The position numbers and the translations under genes are program-made. From the NCBI GenBank assembly GCA_947498785.1, contig CANMLS010000011.1, positions 78,869-142,868 on the forward strand: a stretch of 64,000 bases of DNA, written 5' to 3'. A model generated the notes under the pieces. That model made no database searches. It was not told the origin of the DNA and saw nothing but the letters and a program-made list of their open reading frames with translations. How positions within the stretch are numbered: the stretch's first letter is position 1; each line of letters starts with the position of its first letter. Positions 41,856 through 51,735 of this stretch are shown here, piece after piece. The stretch comes from an uncultured Aquimarina sp. (lineage in GTDB: Bacteria; Bacteroidota; Bacteroidia; Flavobacteriales; Flavobacteriaceae).

Positions 41856-42893
41856 CTATAAAATTTCTTCTAAATTAAGACCCAACGATACACGCAACTT
41901 TTCTCGTATTGGATTCTCTTCTTCTGATAGCCCTAATAAACAAGCAACGTCTAAATCAACATATTTTACTTTTAAACCAGTGCCTATTGTGATAAAAGAA
42001 TCTGTTAATCGATTTATACCATGTGAATAACCACTTCTTGCTATTAATTTTTCTTCATACGTATACTCTAAACCCAATGCTATAACCGATCCTTCTATAC
42101 CAAAATCAAGTTTTTCTCCATTAGCATTCTCAACATATGAATCAAGTAACGTTTTATACTCTGTAGTAATCCCAAGTATTTTGTCTTGGTTAAAAATAAA
42201 GTCAAAGCCTGTTCCTATACTTACAGTAGAAGGAGCATAAATTTCAATAGACTTATTGTCATTTAAAGACCTCCTTCTTAGGTTAGAAAAATGAAACCCT
42301 GCCCTCCAGCTACCATTAAATTTCTTGTAAGCTATTTCATTTCCGTGATAGAATCCAGAAATATCGATACCATATAAATTTGATACATCACTAAAATCAT
42401 CTAAAATAGAAACCTTACCTTCCATTAAAATAAAACGACCTCCAACCGACATGGCAAGTGTATTACTCAATCTTAGCGTATAAGACCCATCTATAGATAG
42501 TTCTAGAGCTCTTTGAATCGTTGTTGTTCTGAATGCGATAAATCGATTAAATTTATAAGCATAACCTCTAAAACCTAAGCCGTACGCACTACGAGTATTA
42601 AGTTTATTATAAAAACTTAGATTTGATTGACTAAACTCGCTAAACTTTTGGTCATTTCCAAGAATTTGAGTAATTCCTATTTCACATGTTTTATCAGAAA
42701 ACACATGTTTTGCGGGATTCCAAAATTGAGAAAAAGCATCGACAGATGTAGCTACTCCTATATCACCCTTACCAGCTGCTCTAGCATCTGTTGCAATACT
42801 AATAAAATTATCTCTTACTGTGGTCACATTATTCTGTTGAGCAGACAAACAGCCGAAACATATTAAAGTGGATATGAAAACATTTTTTCTCAT
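41856..42893 (-). CDS. PorV/PorQ-family outer-membrane protein (type IX secretion)
   Basis: 345 residues. Signal peptide MRKNVFISTLICFGCLSAQQ. The start of the mature protein, FISIATDARAAGKGDIGVATSVDAFSQFWNPAK, matches the conserved PorV block (DARAxGxGDxGVATSPDAxSxxWNPAK). The rest is a beta-barrel pattern of alternating residues. PorV shuttles T9SS cargo to the attachment complex. At 345 residues it is shorter than typical PorV, so a paralogue with special cargo, or PorQ, is likely. It precedes an S41 peptidase gene on the same strand in genome order, 66 bases apart. Confidence 0.88.
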   Translation of the reverse strand: MRKNVFISTLICFGCLSAQQNNVTTVRDNFISIATDARAAGKGDIGVATSVDAFSQFWNPAKHVFSDKTCEIGITQILGNDQKFSEFSQSNLSFYNKLNTRSAYGLGFRGYAYKFNRFIAFRTTTIQRALELSIDGSYTLRLSNTLAMSVGGRFILMEGKVSILDDFSDVSNLYGIDISGFYHGNEIAYKKFNGSWRAGFHFSNLRRRSLNDNKSIEIYAPSTVSIGTGFDFIFNQDKILGITTEYKTLLDSYVENANGEKLDFGIEGSVIALGLEYTYEEKLIARSGYSHGINRLTDSFITIGTGLKVKYVDLDVACLLGLSEEENPIREKLRVSLGLNLEEIL

Positions 42894-42958
42894 AATTTTA
42901 GTTACACTACATTGTATAGCAGTTTACCTCTCTAGGTAAACAACACCATAGATACCAT

Positions 42959-44371
42959 CTAATTGTTTAGCAATTCTAAAGCACGTTCTATTCCACTATC
43001 TTTTTCTTCTTGAAAATCTAAAGTTGACAAAAATGACACTCGATTTTCTTGATTATCAGGTCCAATTCCAATAGCTTCAAATACTTCTCCTTGCGCATCA
43101 CTATATATTTCGTTTGATAATCCTATTTCTGCTCCATTAGGTAATACATGTGTAAGAATAGTAGAAAAAGCGCCAGCTGTATTTTCTCCTACTATGGTTA
43201 CATATGGTAAATCTTTTACACATAGCGCAAAAAGTTCTGCAGCACTTATTGCAGCAGGACTTGTAAGTAATACAATATCTCCCGTGAATTGAAAATCCCC
43301 TTGTGGCCCAACAGAAAAGGGTTTATTTTCTGTAAAACCGTCACCTAATCTAGCTTTTTTATAATATGAAACTCGCTCCTGATCCATAAAACGGGATACC
43401 ATATTTAAAGCTACAGTATCATATCCTCCATCGTTAAAACGCATATCGAGAATTAGTTTAGAAACCCCAGATTCTTTAAGGTTATTCATTATCGTATCTA
43501 AAACAGTATTTAATGCAGATAATTCATTATTAAAATTTGTTCCATATCCTTCCATGGCCGAAACAAGAATATACCCAACATCATCATTAATTAACCCCCA
43601 TATAATCTTCTCTCTCTCATCTATTTCAAAATCTCCTCCTAAATATTTTGCTACTATTGTTATCGCTTTTTGATTGAAAAGAGCATCATAATCATCGCCA
43701 TTTTCTATGATAAGATCTCCACTTAGGTTAGCATTTAATCTTTCATATAATTTAGGATTTCCTGATTCAATTTGAATAGCATTATTTTCATCTGTAATAC
43801 TTACATGACCATCTTCTAATAAAAAGACTAACTCTTCTAAAGTATCATAAAAATTTTCTGCTGTTATTTGATCTCGTAAACCTTCATATTGAGACCAATC
43901 AATATTTCTTGTTTCAAAAAAAGCATAATAATCATTAAAGATATTCCAGAAATGATCAAAATTTACTTGAGGGTCTTCTGTGTCAGAAATTTGATCAGGT
44001 AGGCAGTTTGGATTCTGATTTGGTAATCGAACAAATTTTATTTCAGAATCTGATAATTCTGAAGAGGCAACAAGTTCATTTTCGCTGATAAGATCAAAGT
44101 CAAATCCAAAGAAATCCTGAAGAACAAAATCATCGTTTTGAATTGAGCAACCAGCAGCATTTGTGTTGTAAAACACATCATTTCCATCGGTAAATTCAAA
44201 AATCCAACCTTTATCTGCTATTGACCAAAATCCATTGATCGAATCTTGTGGTGTAGCAGGCATGTCATCATCAGATTGACAAGCGGTAAAAATTAATAAA
44301 ATGAGTATTAGCAAACACGCATTAACATACTTTATTGTTTCTGTTTTTATGTTGATATATGAATTCATCAT
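42959..44371 (-). CDS. S41-family peptidase, lipoprotein
   Basis: About 470 residues from the ATG at 44371; the next codon is also ATG. Lipobox near LIFTACQSDDDMP. N-terminal beta domain of about 100 residues, then a C-terminal-processing-type serine peptidase fold: DMRFNDGGYDTVALNMV, catalytic Ser in SPAAISAAELFAL, and VTIVGENTAGAFSTI for the Lys region. It acts on proteins in the envelope. Transcribed in the same direction as the PorV-like gene that follows. Confidence 0.92.
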   Translation of the reverse strand: MMNSYINIKTETIKYVNACLLILILLIFTACQSDDDMPATPQDSINGFWSIADKGWIFEFTDGNDVFYNTNAAGCSIQNDDFVLQDFFGFDFDLISENELVASSELSDSEIKFVRLPNQNPNCLPDQISDTEDPQVNFDHFWNIFNDYYAFFETRNIDWSQYEGLRDQITAENFYDTLEELVFLLEDGHVSITDENNAIQIESGNPKLYERLNANLSGDLIIENGDDYDALFNQKAITIVAKYLGGDFEIDEREKIIWGLINDDVGYILVSAMEGYGTNFNNELSALNTVLDTIMNNLKESGVSKLILDMRFNDGGYDTVALNMVSRFMDQERVSYYKKARLGDGFTENKPFSVGPQGDFQFTGDIVLLTSPAAISAAELFALCVKDLPYVTIVGENTAGAFSTILTHVLPNGAEIGLSNEIYSDAQGEVFEAIGIGPDNQENRVSFLSTLDFQEEKDSGIERALELLNN

Positions 44372-44485
44372 AGTTTTATTTTTGAAATTATTATAGTTGA
44401 AAATTGTAACGTTTGATCGTCTATTCAAAAAACACTTGATCCAAAGAAAACGGTATTCTGTGCTATTTAAAGATTATGAAAATTG

Positions 44486-44790
44486 CTAAAAACGATATCC
44501 AATATTGCCATCTATTCTTTTATTTTTATCAGCCGTTTTTTTAGATTGTAATACCAACGAGATTCTAATGCTATTACAGGTTTAATATTTGATGTATTAA
44601 GGCCTCCAAAACCTATTTCACTTCGTAATGCAATTTGATTTGATAATTTTAATTCATTGTGCGCCCATATACCTAATAATCCTGTTTGAATACCAAAACT
44701 GATTTTTCTACCGATATGTCTTTTTCATTTTGAGAAAACCCTAAATAAGAACTCATTGCTAAAAAGGAGGCAAAAACTATTTTAGTCATT
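44486..44790 (-). pseudogene. Small outer-membrane beta-barrel protein, broken by two frameshifts
   Basis: Starts MTKIVFASFLAMSSYLGFSQ, a clear signal peptide. After NEKDI the frame must shift to read GRKISFGIQTGLLGIWAHNE and on to ALESRWYYNLKKR, then shift again to ADKNKRIDGNIGYRF and a stop at 44486-44488. The ordered pieces read as one short beta-barrel protein ending in the usual aromatic-terminated strand. Two independent indels make a sequencing artefact unlikely. It is between the S41 peptidase and the AraC regulator. Confidence 0.82.
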
Positions 44791-44891
44791 ATTATGTTTT
44801 TTTGATTAACCGAAGTAAAAGTATCTGAATCAAAAAAATAAAAATGCAATTTTAGAATTGTAGAAGTCCTAATACGGGATAATTATATAAA

Positions 44892-45986
44892 TTAGGACTG
44901 TTTTTGGAGCTTCCTATAAACACCAGGCGATATTCCTTCACTGGTTTTGAAAGTACTATAAAAAACACTTTTAGATTTAAAACCAGCCTCCATACCAATC
45001 GCCTCAACAGAATACTTATCAAATACTGGATTATGCAACAAGTTTTTAGCCGCTTCAATTCGATATTCATTTACAAATTGAGTCACACTCTTGTTAAACT
45101 CCTGATTTATGATTTGCGATAAATATCTTTCGCTAGTTTCTAGTCGATTTGCCAGATCTGATCTGCTTAAAAGAGGGTTTTTATACAGTTCTTCTTTATC
45201 CATCACTTCATATAATTGATTGATAATTTTGGAAACTGTAGTTTCGTTTATTTTCTTTTTTGTCTGAGTGCTATTTGTCGTTTTTAAAGCTAAATATTGG
45301 TGTATTTCGTCTTTTTGGACTACTAGCTGTAGTCTGAACACTCCATAATACAATATCCACCACGATAAAAAGGAAAGTAGTATCCATAGAAAATTTGTAG
45401 TATGTTCAGAATTCAACAAATGAAATTCTATATTAGACAAAAGCCAAATGATAATGATGCATATCAGAAAAAGGTTAAGTCTTAACAACCAACACCTTTT
45501 CTCTTCTGAAATAGTATTAGAACCTTTTATTAAATACCTCCCCCAAAAGATTAAAAACACATTATAAACAAAGGATACATTATCCTTAATAAAATATGTC
45601 AGAATATCAAAATCTGAATTATAAAGGTTAAAAACATAATCTAAACAAGAAATAAGAGCTTCAATAATCAAAGAGATAAAGAAAGGAAAGTAAAGCCATT
45701 TATACCAACTTTTTTTAAGGTACTTATGCTGAATTTGAATTAGAAAATAGGTGAATAAAGTAACTGCAACTAGAAAATCCAACATAATACTGTTTAAAAA
45801 TTCCAAAACGACATTTTCTGTATTAGACCACCCTAAAAAGGTTAAACTTGTTAGTAAGAATAGTGATAGAGAGAGATAGTTATTTGCGCGATTCTTATAA
45901 AAAGAAGTAGTGACTAATGAGATACTCATAAAATATCCTATAATTCCACTAGCAATAATTGCAAAATCTAATATCGTTTTATTCAA
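44892..45986 (-). CDS. Membrane-bound AraC-type regulator (second copy)
   Basis: 364 residues. Seven hydrophobic segments in the first 240 residues, then a cytoplasmic linker and AraC HTH: LSRSDLANRLETSERYLSQIIN to AGFKSKSVFYSTFKTSEGISPGVYRKL. Same design as the protein at 23945-24958. Its upstream region has a motif similar to the 27-bp direct repeat (near 46120-46142). It probably senses a membrane or extracellular cue and controls genes elsewhere. Confidence 0.92.
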   Translation of the reverse strand: MNKTILDFAIIASGIIGYFMSISLVTTSFYKNRANNYLSLSLFLLTSLTFLGWSNTENVVLEFLNSIMLDFLVAVTLFTYFLIQIQHKYLKKSWYKWLYFPFFISLIIEALISCLDYVFNLYNSDFDILTYFIKDNVSFVYNVFLIFWGRYLIKGSNTISEEKRCWLLRLNLFLICIIIIWLLSNIEFHLLNSEHTTNFLWILLSFLSWWILYYGVFRLQLVVQKDEIHQYLALKTTNSTQTKKKINETTVSKIINQLYEVMDKEELYKNPLLSRSDLANRLETSERYLSQIINQEFNKSVTQFVNEYRIEAAKNLLHNPVFDKYSVEAIGMEAGFKSKSVFYSTFKTSEGISPGVYRKLQKQS

Positions 45987-46762
45987 TCTTTGTAGAAATT
46001 AATTATGCTCAAATTATTGTTAATGTCAGTTTCTCTAAAAACCTTGTTTTTGTTTTTAGGATAAATATAAATTGATTTGCTAGTTTTTTTTATATATCAA
46101 TTAACTTATTAGGGATTTGAACTATACTGAATTAAGGTTATTGTGATACTTTTAGAAACTATTCTCTATCTGAACCCTATAAATTTTTAAGCGTCGTAAT
46201 CATTTAATCGGTCGAAAAATATATATAAATAAAAAACCTGTTAAGCCGCGTAAGTCTAACAGGTTTAATTCATCGCGACTTGGGGAGGTGCGACTGATTA
46301 ACAACAAAAAATCACATCATCAAAAATACTTTCTTCGCAACATATGCACAATTAGAAATCAATTCCATTGTAGGCTTGATTGATCTCTGAATACGATTTA
46401 TACGTTTTCTCATAATAGGGGAAACTTGTGTGGGTTAATAATTTATTTCAATCTCAAAAAACAATGTTTATCGGGGCACTCTTTTTTAAGGGGACACTAA
46501 TATGCAAATTATTTTCAATAATAGCGTTTAAATACGTAATAAATCGATAAAATGCACAAAATTTTAACATTTCAAACCTTGTATCTAATTTTTAAAGGTT
46601 AAAGTAAAGGTTTAAGGTGTCAAAAAACTATCAGTGACGTAGTCTTTTTCTTTCAAAAAAAGATAAATCGACACTATAATCTATCCAACGTTTTTTTTGT
46701 TGATTTATTATTCGTAAACCTTTAATTATTATTCGTTAAGATACTAGAAGAATTAGATTGAA
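45987..46762. other. 776-base gap with candidate minus-strand RNA
   Basis: No gene of usual size. On the minus strand, 46312-46413 encodes a 33-residue basic peptide (MRKRINRIQRSIKPT), followed by a C-rich stretch (CGCACCTCCCCAAGTCGCG) and a strong hairpin-T-run terminator (46231-46265). The order small ORF, structured stretch, terminator suggests a stand-alone transcript of about 200-250 nucleotides. Confidence 0.5.
46231..46265 (-). terminator. Strong hairpin terminator of the candidate RNA
   Basis: Arms AACCTGTTA (46235-46243) and TAACAGGTT (46257-46265) are perfect, loop 13 bases, and on the minus strand it is followed by TTTTTTAT. Loop bases AAGTC (46252-46256) can also pair with GACTT at 46277-46281, giving a possible pseudoknot. 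Confidence 0.65.
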
Positions 46763-47419
46763 TTAATCCAATATCATCTCAGGAATATTTTCTTCAATTA
46801 TGAGGTTTCCCTTGGTTGCATTTTTAATATCCTCAACAGAAACTCCTGGTGCTCTTTCTAAAAGCTTAAAACCATCATCAGTTACTTCAAGAAAGCCTAA
46901 ATTAGTCACTATCTTTTTAACACAACCTACACCTGTAAGAGGAAGTGAACATTTTTTAAGCAATTTGGATTCTCCTGCCCTATTAGTATGCATCATTGCT
47001 ACAATGATATTCTCTGCACTTGCAACAAGATCCATTGCTCCTCCCATTCCTTTTACCATTTTACCTGGAATTTTCCAGTTTGCAATATCTCCATTTTCAG
47101 CAACCTCCATTGCCCCTAAAATGGTAAGGTCTACATGTTGACCACGAATCATACTAAAACTCATAGCCGAATCAAAAAATGATGCACCAGGCATAGTGGT
47201 AATGGTTTGTTTTCCTGCATTAATAATATCTGCATCTTCTTCTCCTTCAAACGGAAAAGGTCCCATTCCTAAAACTCCATTCTCACTCTGAAATTCGACT
47301 TCAATACCTTGCGGAATATAATTAGCTACAAGAGTTGGTATCCCAATTCCTAAATTAACAAAATATTTGTCTTTTAATTCTTTAGCTATCCGTTTTGCAA
47401 TTCCGTTTTTATCAAGCAT
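46763..47419 (-). CDS. scoB: 3-oxoacid CoA-transferase subunit B
   Basis: 218 residues. Transfers CoA from succinyl-CoA to acetoacetate (ketone-body type), as an alpha2-beta2 complex with ScoA. The catalytic Glu is E46 in FQSENGVLGMGP. GIGIPTL near residue 25 and MKGMGGAMDLV follow family patterns. It is separated from scoA by a peroxiredoxin gene, on the same strand. Confidence 0.96.
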   Translation of the reverse strand: MLDKNGIAKRIAKELKDKYFVNLGIGIPTLVANYIPQGIEVEFQSENGVLGMGPFPFEGEEDADIINAGKQTITTMPGASFFDSAMSFSMIRGQHVDLTILGAMEVAENGDIANWKIPGKMVKGMGGAMDLVASAENIIVAMMHTNRAGESKLLKKCSLPLTGVGCVKKIVTNLGFLEVTDDGFKLLERAPGVSVEDIKNATKGNLIIEENIPEMILD

Positions 47420-47440
47420 CCTAAGTTTTCTAAATAATAA

Positions 47441-48082
47441 TTAATTCAAATTAGGTTGTGGTGTCATCCTAAGATATGGTTTGATCTCTTTATGCCCTTT
47501 AGGAAATAGATTAGGAATTTCTTCATTACTCACAGAAGGAACAATAACGCAATCCTCTCCATGGTTCCAATTTGCTGGTATTGCTACTTTATGATATGCG
47601 GTTAATTGAAGTGAGTCTATAACGCGTAGTAATTCATCAAAATTTCTGCCTGTAGACGCTGGATATGTAATAGTAAGCTTGATCTTCTTATCTGGTCCTA
47701 TTACAAAAACAGATCGTACTGTTAATTGGCTATCTGCATTAGGATGGATCATGTCATATAACTCTGAAACCTTTCTGTCTTCATCAGCAATAATTGGAAA
47801 ATTAACTGTAGTTTGCTGTGTCTCATTAATATCTCTGATCCAACCATGATGAGATTCTACACCATCTACACTTAATGCTGCAACCTTCACCTTACGTTTA
47901 TTAAATTCTTCTGTATATTTTGCTACCGTTCCTAATTCTGTTGTACAAACCGGAGTATAATCTGCGGGGTGTGAAAAAAGAATTCCCCAGCTATCTCCTA
48001 ACCAGTCATGAAAATTAATTTCACCTTCTGTTGTTTGTGCATTAAAGTTTGGTGCTTCATCTCCTAATCGTAATACTGCCAT
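47441..48082 (-). CDS. 1-Cys peroxiredoxin (Prx6 type)
   Basis: 213 residues. Reduces hydrogen and alkyl peroxides in the cytoplasm. The peroxidatic Cys is C46 in HPADYTPVCTTELG; the C-terminal region KVAIPANWNHGEDCVIVPSVS is the Prx6-type extension. A second Cys there is not in the usual resolving position. Inserted between scoB and scoA with short gaps, so probably part of their transcript. Confidence 0.95.
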   Translation of the reverse strand: MAVLRLGDEAPNFNAQTTEGEINFHDWLGDSWGILFSHPADYTPVCTTELGTVAKYTEEFNKRKVKVAALSVDGVESHHGWIRDINETQQTTVNFPIIADEDRKVSELYDMIHPNADSQLTVRSVFVIGPDKKIKLTITYPASTGRNFDELLRVIDSLQLTAYHKVAIPANWNHGEDCVIVPSVSNEEIPNLFPKGHKEIKPYLRMTPQPNLN

Positions 48083-48107
48083 GATTTATGTGTTTAAAAT
48101 ATTGAAA

Positions 48108-48809
48108 TTATTCTCTTGTACGTACTGTACGTTGTTCTATTCTTTTTTCATAATGTTCACCTTGAAAGATTCGTTGTACAAATATTCCAGGAATATGTAT
48201 TTCGTCAGGGTTAAGACTTCCTGCAGGAACTAATTCTTCTACTTCTGCCACGGTTATCTTTGCTGCACCACACATACAAGGGTTAAAATTTCTAGCGGTT
48301 CCTTTAAAAATAAGGTTTCCCGCTTCATCTCCTTTCCATGCTTTTACAAATGCAAAATCAGCTTCAAATGCATGTTCTAGCACATACATTTTACCATTAA
48401 ACTCTCTGGTTTCTTTTCCTTCTGCTACTTCGGTACCATAACCTGCAGGAGTATAAAATGCCGGGGAACCACCTTGCGCAGCGCGACATCGTTCTGCCAG
48501 TGTTCCTTGTGGTATAAGCTCTACATCCAATTCTCCACTTAGCATCTGTCGTTCGAATTCGTCATTCTCTCCAACATAGGAAGAAACCATTTTCTTGATT
48601 TGCTTTTTATGAAGTAAAAGCCCTAATCCAAAATCATCAACTCCTGCATTATTTGATATACATGTAAGTCCTTTGATATTCAGTTTTACAAGTTCTGCGA
48701 TAGCATTTTCTGGAATCCCACATAGCCCAAATCCTCCCAGCATGAAAGTCATGCTATCTTTGACCCCTGTTAAAGCTTCGGTAACATTGAGTACCGTTTT
48801 ACGAATCAT
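48108..48809 (-). CDS. scoA: 3-oxoacid CoA-transferase subunit A
   Basis: 233 residues from the ATG at 48809; an upstream in-frame start would add 11 unlikely residues. [19 protein letters not shown] is the family signature, followed by [16 protein letters not shown] and the CoA-binding [22 protein letters not shown]. Works with ScoB. First gene of the scoA-peroxiredoxin-scoB run. Confidence 0.95.
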   Translation of the reverse strand: MIRKTVLNVTEALTGVKDSMTFMLGGFGLCGIPENAIAELVKLNIKGLTCISNNAGVDDFGLGLLLHKKQIKKMVSSYVGENDEFERQMLSGELDVELIPQGTLAERCRAAQGGSPAFYTPAGYGTEVAEGKETREFNGKMYVLEHAFEADFAFVKAWKGDEAGNLIFKGTARNFNPCMCGAAKITVAEVEELVPAGSLNPDEIHIPGIFVQRIFQGEHYEKRIEQRTVRTRE

Positions 48810-48909
48810 AATGTAATAATTTTTGCAGACTAAAAATACCAAAAAAAACAGGACTAAATCGTTTAAAACAAGATAGTTTTACAAATAACTTAATCAATAA
48901 AAAATCTGT

Positions 48910-51240
48910 TTACATACTAAACTCATCTATATTGTCGTCCTGAATATTACTCTCCTTGAAGACTTTACAATCTACTTCAATAGTTAGTTCTTCGGGCTTA
49001 GGAAACGCACTTGTAGAAACCTCTAAAGTCTTATCTGTATAACATTTTTTCATATACAATCCCCATATTGGTAATGCCATTGTTGCCCCCTGACCAAACT
49101 TGACAGACTTAAAGTGTGTTGCTCTATCATCTGCACCAACCCATACTCCAGTAACAAGATTTGGAACGATACCCATGAACCACCCATCACTTTGATTTTG
49201 GGTTGTTCCTGTTTTACCTGCTATCGGATTAATAAATTGATAAGGATGTCCTGTGACTACGTTTTTGTAATCATATCGAGAAGAAGGACCTGAACGAAGG
49301 CGTGCTCCAGAACCATAATGTGTAACTCCTTCCATCAAATTAATAGTTACGTAAGCTGCTTCTTTACTGATTACATCTTTTGTTTCTGGAACGAATTGAT
49401 ACAATATTGCACCATTTTTATCCTCAATACTGGTAATCGTAACAGGCTTAGTATAAATCCCCTGATTGGCAAAGGTACTGTACGCTCCTACCATTTCTGA
49501 CAATTTTAAATCTACCGATCCCAGTGCGATTGAGGCTACTGGCGTAATTGGAGATTTTACTCCCATTTTTGTGGCTAACCGAGCGATAGGTTCTGGACCT
49601 ATTTTATCCATTAAACGGGCAGAAATTGTATTGACAGACTTTGCTAAAGCTGATTTAAGGCTTAAATATCCAGTATATTCCACATCACTATTTTTAGGAG
49701 TCCAATCTTCCGTAACTCCATGACTACCAGCAGAAATAGTTATTTGTGATAGAGGTAGTGTATCACAAGGAGAAAGCTTGAGCTGATCTATTGCTGTAGC
49801 ATATACAAAAGGCTTAAATGTAGACCCAACCTGACGTGCTCCCTGGTATACATGATCATATTGAAAATGTGTATAATTGACTCCACCTACCCATGCTTTA
49901 ACATGTCCTGTTTGCGGTTCCATTGACATTAACCCTGATCGTAAGAATTTTTTATAGTATAAAATTGAATCTCTTGGGGTCATGATGGTATCGATATCTC
50001 CTTTCCAACTAAATATCGTCATCTCTGTCTTTATGTCAAAAGATGCATTGATTTCTTTCTCACTTTTACCAGCACTAAGCATTTTCTTTCTTCTTGCAGA
50101 ACTTTTGATTGCTCTTTTAATAATCGATTCTTTCTCTGCCTCTGTAATGTTTCTAAACGGAGTGGTTTTGTTTTTCTTCTCTTGTTTATCAAACTCTTTT
50201 TGAAGATTAGACATATGCTCTTGTACTGCCTCTTCTGCGTATTTTTGCATACGAGAATCTATAGTTACATTAATTCGTAATCCGTCTCTATAGATATCAT
50301 AATACTCTGGTTCTCCTTCTTCATTTTCTCCTTTAGGATTCTCTTTTACCCATTTTGCCATCCAGCTTCTTACATATTCTCTAAAATATTGTGCTGTTCC
50401 ATCTTTATGGCCTTCTGGAGAATAATCCAATTGTAGCGGTAATTTTTGCAAAGCATTTTTTTCTTTTTCGCTGATATAACCATATTTATACATTTGCCCA
50501 AGTACCGTATTTCTCCTATCTCTAACCATTTCTGGTCTTCGCAATGGGTTAAATAATGATGAATTCTTCAACATTCCCACTAGCACCGCTGCTTCTTCTA
50601 CTTTAAGATCTTTGATGTTTTTTCCAAAATAAATTCTAGATGCAGAACTTATCCCAATAGCCTGATTAAGAAAATCATATTTATTAAGATACATAGCAAT
50701 AATCTCTTTTTTAGTGTATTGCGTTTCTAATCGAGTCGCAATTACCCATTCTTGAATTTTTTGAAAATATTTACTCCAATCTTTCGCTCTCCTACCTACA
50801 AAAAGTAATCTAGCTAACTGTTGAGTAATGGTACTAGCACCACCTTTCTTACCTAGAAAAACAAAAGCTCTTAATGTACCTCTTGCATCAATACCAGAAT
50901 GGTTATAATATCTAGCATCTTCTGTAGCTACCAATGCATTTACCAAATGTTCTGGTAAATCATTGTAGCTTACAGGAGTACGATTTTCATCAAAAAAAGT
51001 TCCTATTTGAACCCCATCAGAAGAGATAATCTGAGTTGCGAGGTCATTTTGCGGGTTTTCTAAATCATCGAATGTTGGCATTTCTCCATAAGCTCCCCAG
51101 CTTGCTAAGAGAAATAACATAGCTACTAAAAATATTCCGGATGCAAAAAGTATCCAGAATCCTTTTATAAATTTTATAGTATTATTTTTTGCTGGAGCTT
51201 TTTTTCTTTTTTTTCTCGGTTTGGGTGTTGCCTTTGCCAT
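48910..51240 (-). CDS. Penicillin-binding protein 1A (bifunctional)
   Basis: 776 residues. Basic cytoplasmic tail, one transmembrane helix (about 25-48), GT51 glycosyltransferase (TEDARYYNHSGIDARGTLRAF, GGASTITQQLARLLF) and transpeptidase with SxxK as STFK in VGSTFKPFVYA, SVN in AKSVNTISARL and KTG in AGKTGTTQNQSDGWF. Builds and cross-links peptidoglycan. It follows gldH by 3 bases on the same strand. Confidence 0.96.
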   Translation of the reverse strand: MAKATPKPRKKRKKAPAKNNTIKFIKGFWILFASGIFLVAMLFLLASWGAYGEMPTFDDLENPQNDLATQIISSDGVQIGTFFDENRTPVSYNDLPEHLVNALVATEDARYYNHSGIDARGTLRAFVFLGKKGGASTITQQLARLLFVGRRAKDWSKYFQKIQEWVIATRLETQYTKKEIIAMYLNKYDFLNQAIGISSASRIYFGKNIKDLKVEEAAVLVGMLKNSSLFNPLRRPEMVRDRRNTVLGQMYKYGYISEKEKNALQKLPLQLDYSPEGHKDGTAQYFREYVRSWMAKWVKENPKGENEEGEPEYYDIYRDGLRINVTIDSRMQKYAEEAVQEHMSNLQKEFDKQEKKNKTTPFRNITEAEKESIIKRAIKSSARRKKMLSAGKSEKEINASFDIKTEMTIFSWKGDIDTIMTPRDSILYYKKFLRSGLMSMEPQTGHVKAWVGGVNYTHFQYDHVYQGARQVGSTFKPFVYATAIDQLKLSPCDTLPLSQITISAGSHGVTEDWTPKNSDVEYTGYLSLKSALAKSVNTISARLMDKIGPEPIARLATKMGVKSPITPVASIALGSVDLKLSEMVGAYSTFANQGIYTKPVTITSIEDKNGAILYQFVPETKDVISKEAAYVTINLMEGVTHYGSGARLRSGPSSRYDYKNVVTGHPYQFINPIAGKTGTTQNQSDGWFMGIVPNLVTGVWVGADDRATHFKSVKFGQGATMALPIWGLYMKKCYTDKTLEVSTSAFPKPEELTIEVDCKVFKESNIQDDNIDEFSM

Positions 51241-51243
51241 ATC

Positions 51244-51735
51244 CTAAGGGTTTTGCACGTATTCTATTCTAAATCCAATATCTGTTATTCCTTCTAGCGA
51301 TGTTATGCCATTTACTTCTCCATTCTTTCTCATAGCATGCTGTAAGGTTATTGTATATTGTCCTTGTTCTTTAAATTTTACTTTTTCTTTGTACCATAAT
51401 TTATTCTCTTTAAGTTCAGAAAAACCTGTTCCTAACCATTCTCCATCTGGTGCTGCCATACGATATTCTAGGGTATCAGTAATGACTTTACCATTGGGGA
51501 ATTTCATTTCGCTAATCAAAAACAAATTGCTATATCGGTATGAATTATTATTACGAACATTAATGAATAAATTGTAGTCTTGAAGAGAATCGAGTTTGGG
51601 TATTGCAAAACTCACTTTCTCGTTCATTTCCCAAGCATCTGCTACTGTTTGATATTCATCAAAAACCTGCTTGTCATCACAAGAAACTACTCCAATTATA
51701 CTAAAAACTATTAAAAAAAATCTAAGATTTACCAT
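51244..51735 (-). CDS. gldH: Gliding motility lipoprotein GldH
   Basis: 163 residues. Lipobox in IIGVVSCDD with Cys 19. Motifs FDEYQTVADAWEMNEKVSFAI and LFLISEMKFPNGKVITDTLEYRM, MAAPDGEWLGTGFSELKE match GldH of gliding Bacteroidota. Needed for type IX secretion-linked gliding. Its start overlaps the end of the RicT gene by 14 bases, the usual ricT-gldH-pbp order. Confidence 0.93.
   Translation of the reverse strand: MVNLRFFLIVFSIIGVVSCDDKQVFDEYQTVADAWEMNEKVSFAIPKLDSLQDYNLFINVRNNNSYRYSNLFLISEMKFPNGKVITDTLEYRMAAPDGEWLGTGFSELKENKLWYKEKVKFKEQGQYTITLQHAMRKNGEVNGITSLEGITDIGFRIEYVQNP

Noticed and set aside
44892..45986. Assigning a target operon to the second membrane AraC regulator
   Set aside because: Neighbours are a pseudogene and an RNA-like gap; no target is visible.
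46231..46300. tRNA gene
   Set aside because: The hairpin does not extend to a cloverleaf and ends in a T run; better read as a terminator.
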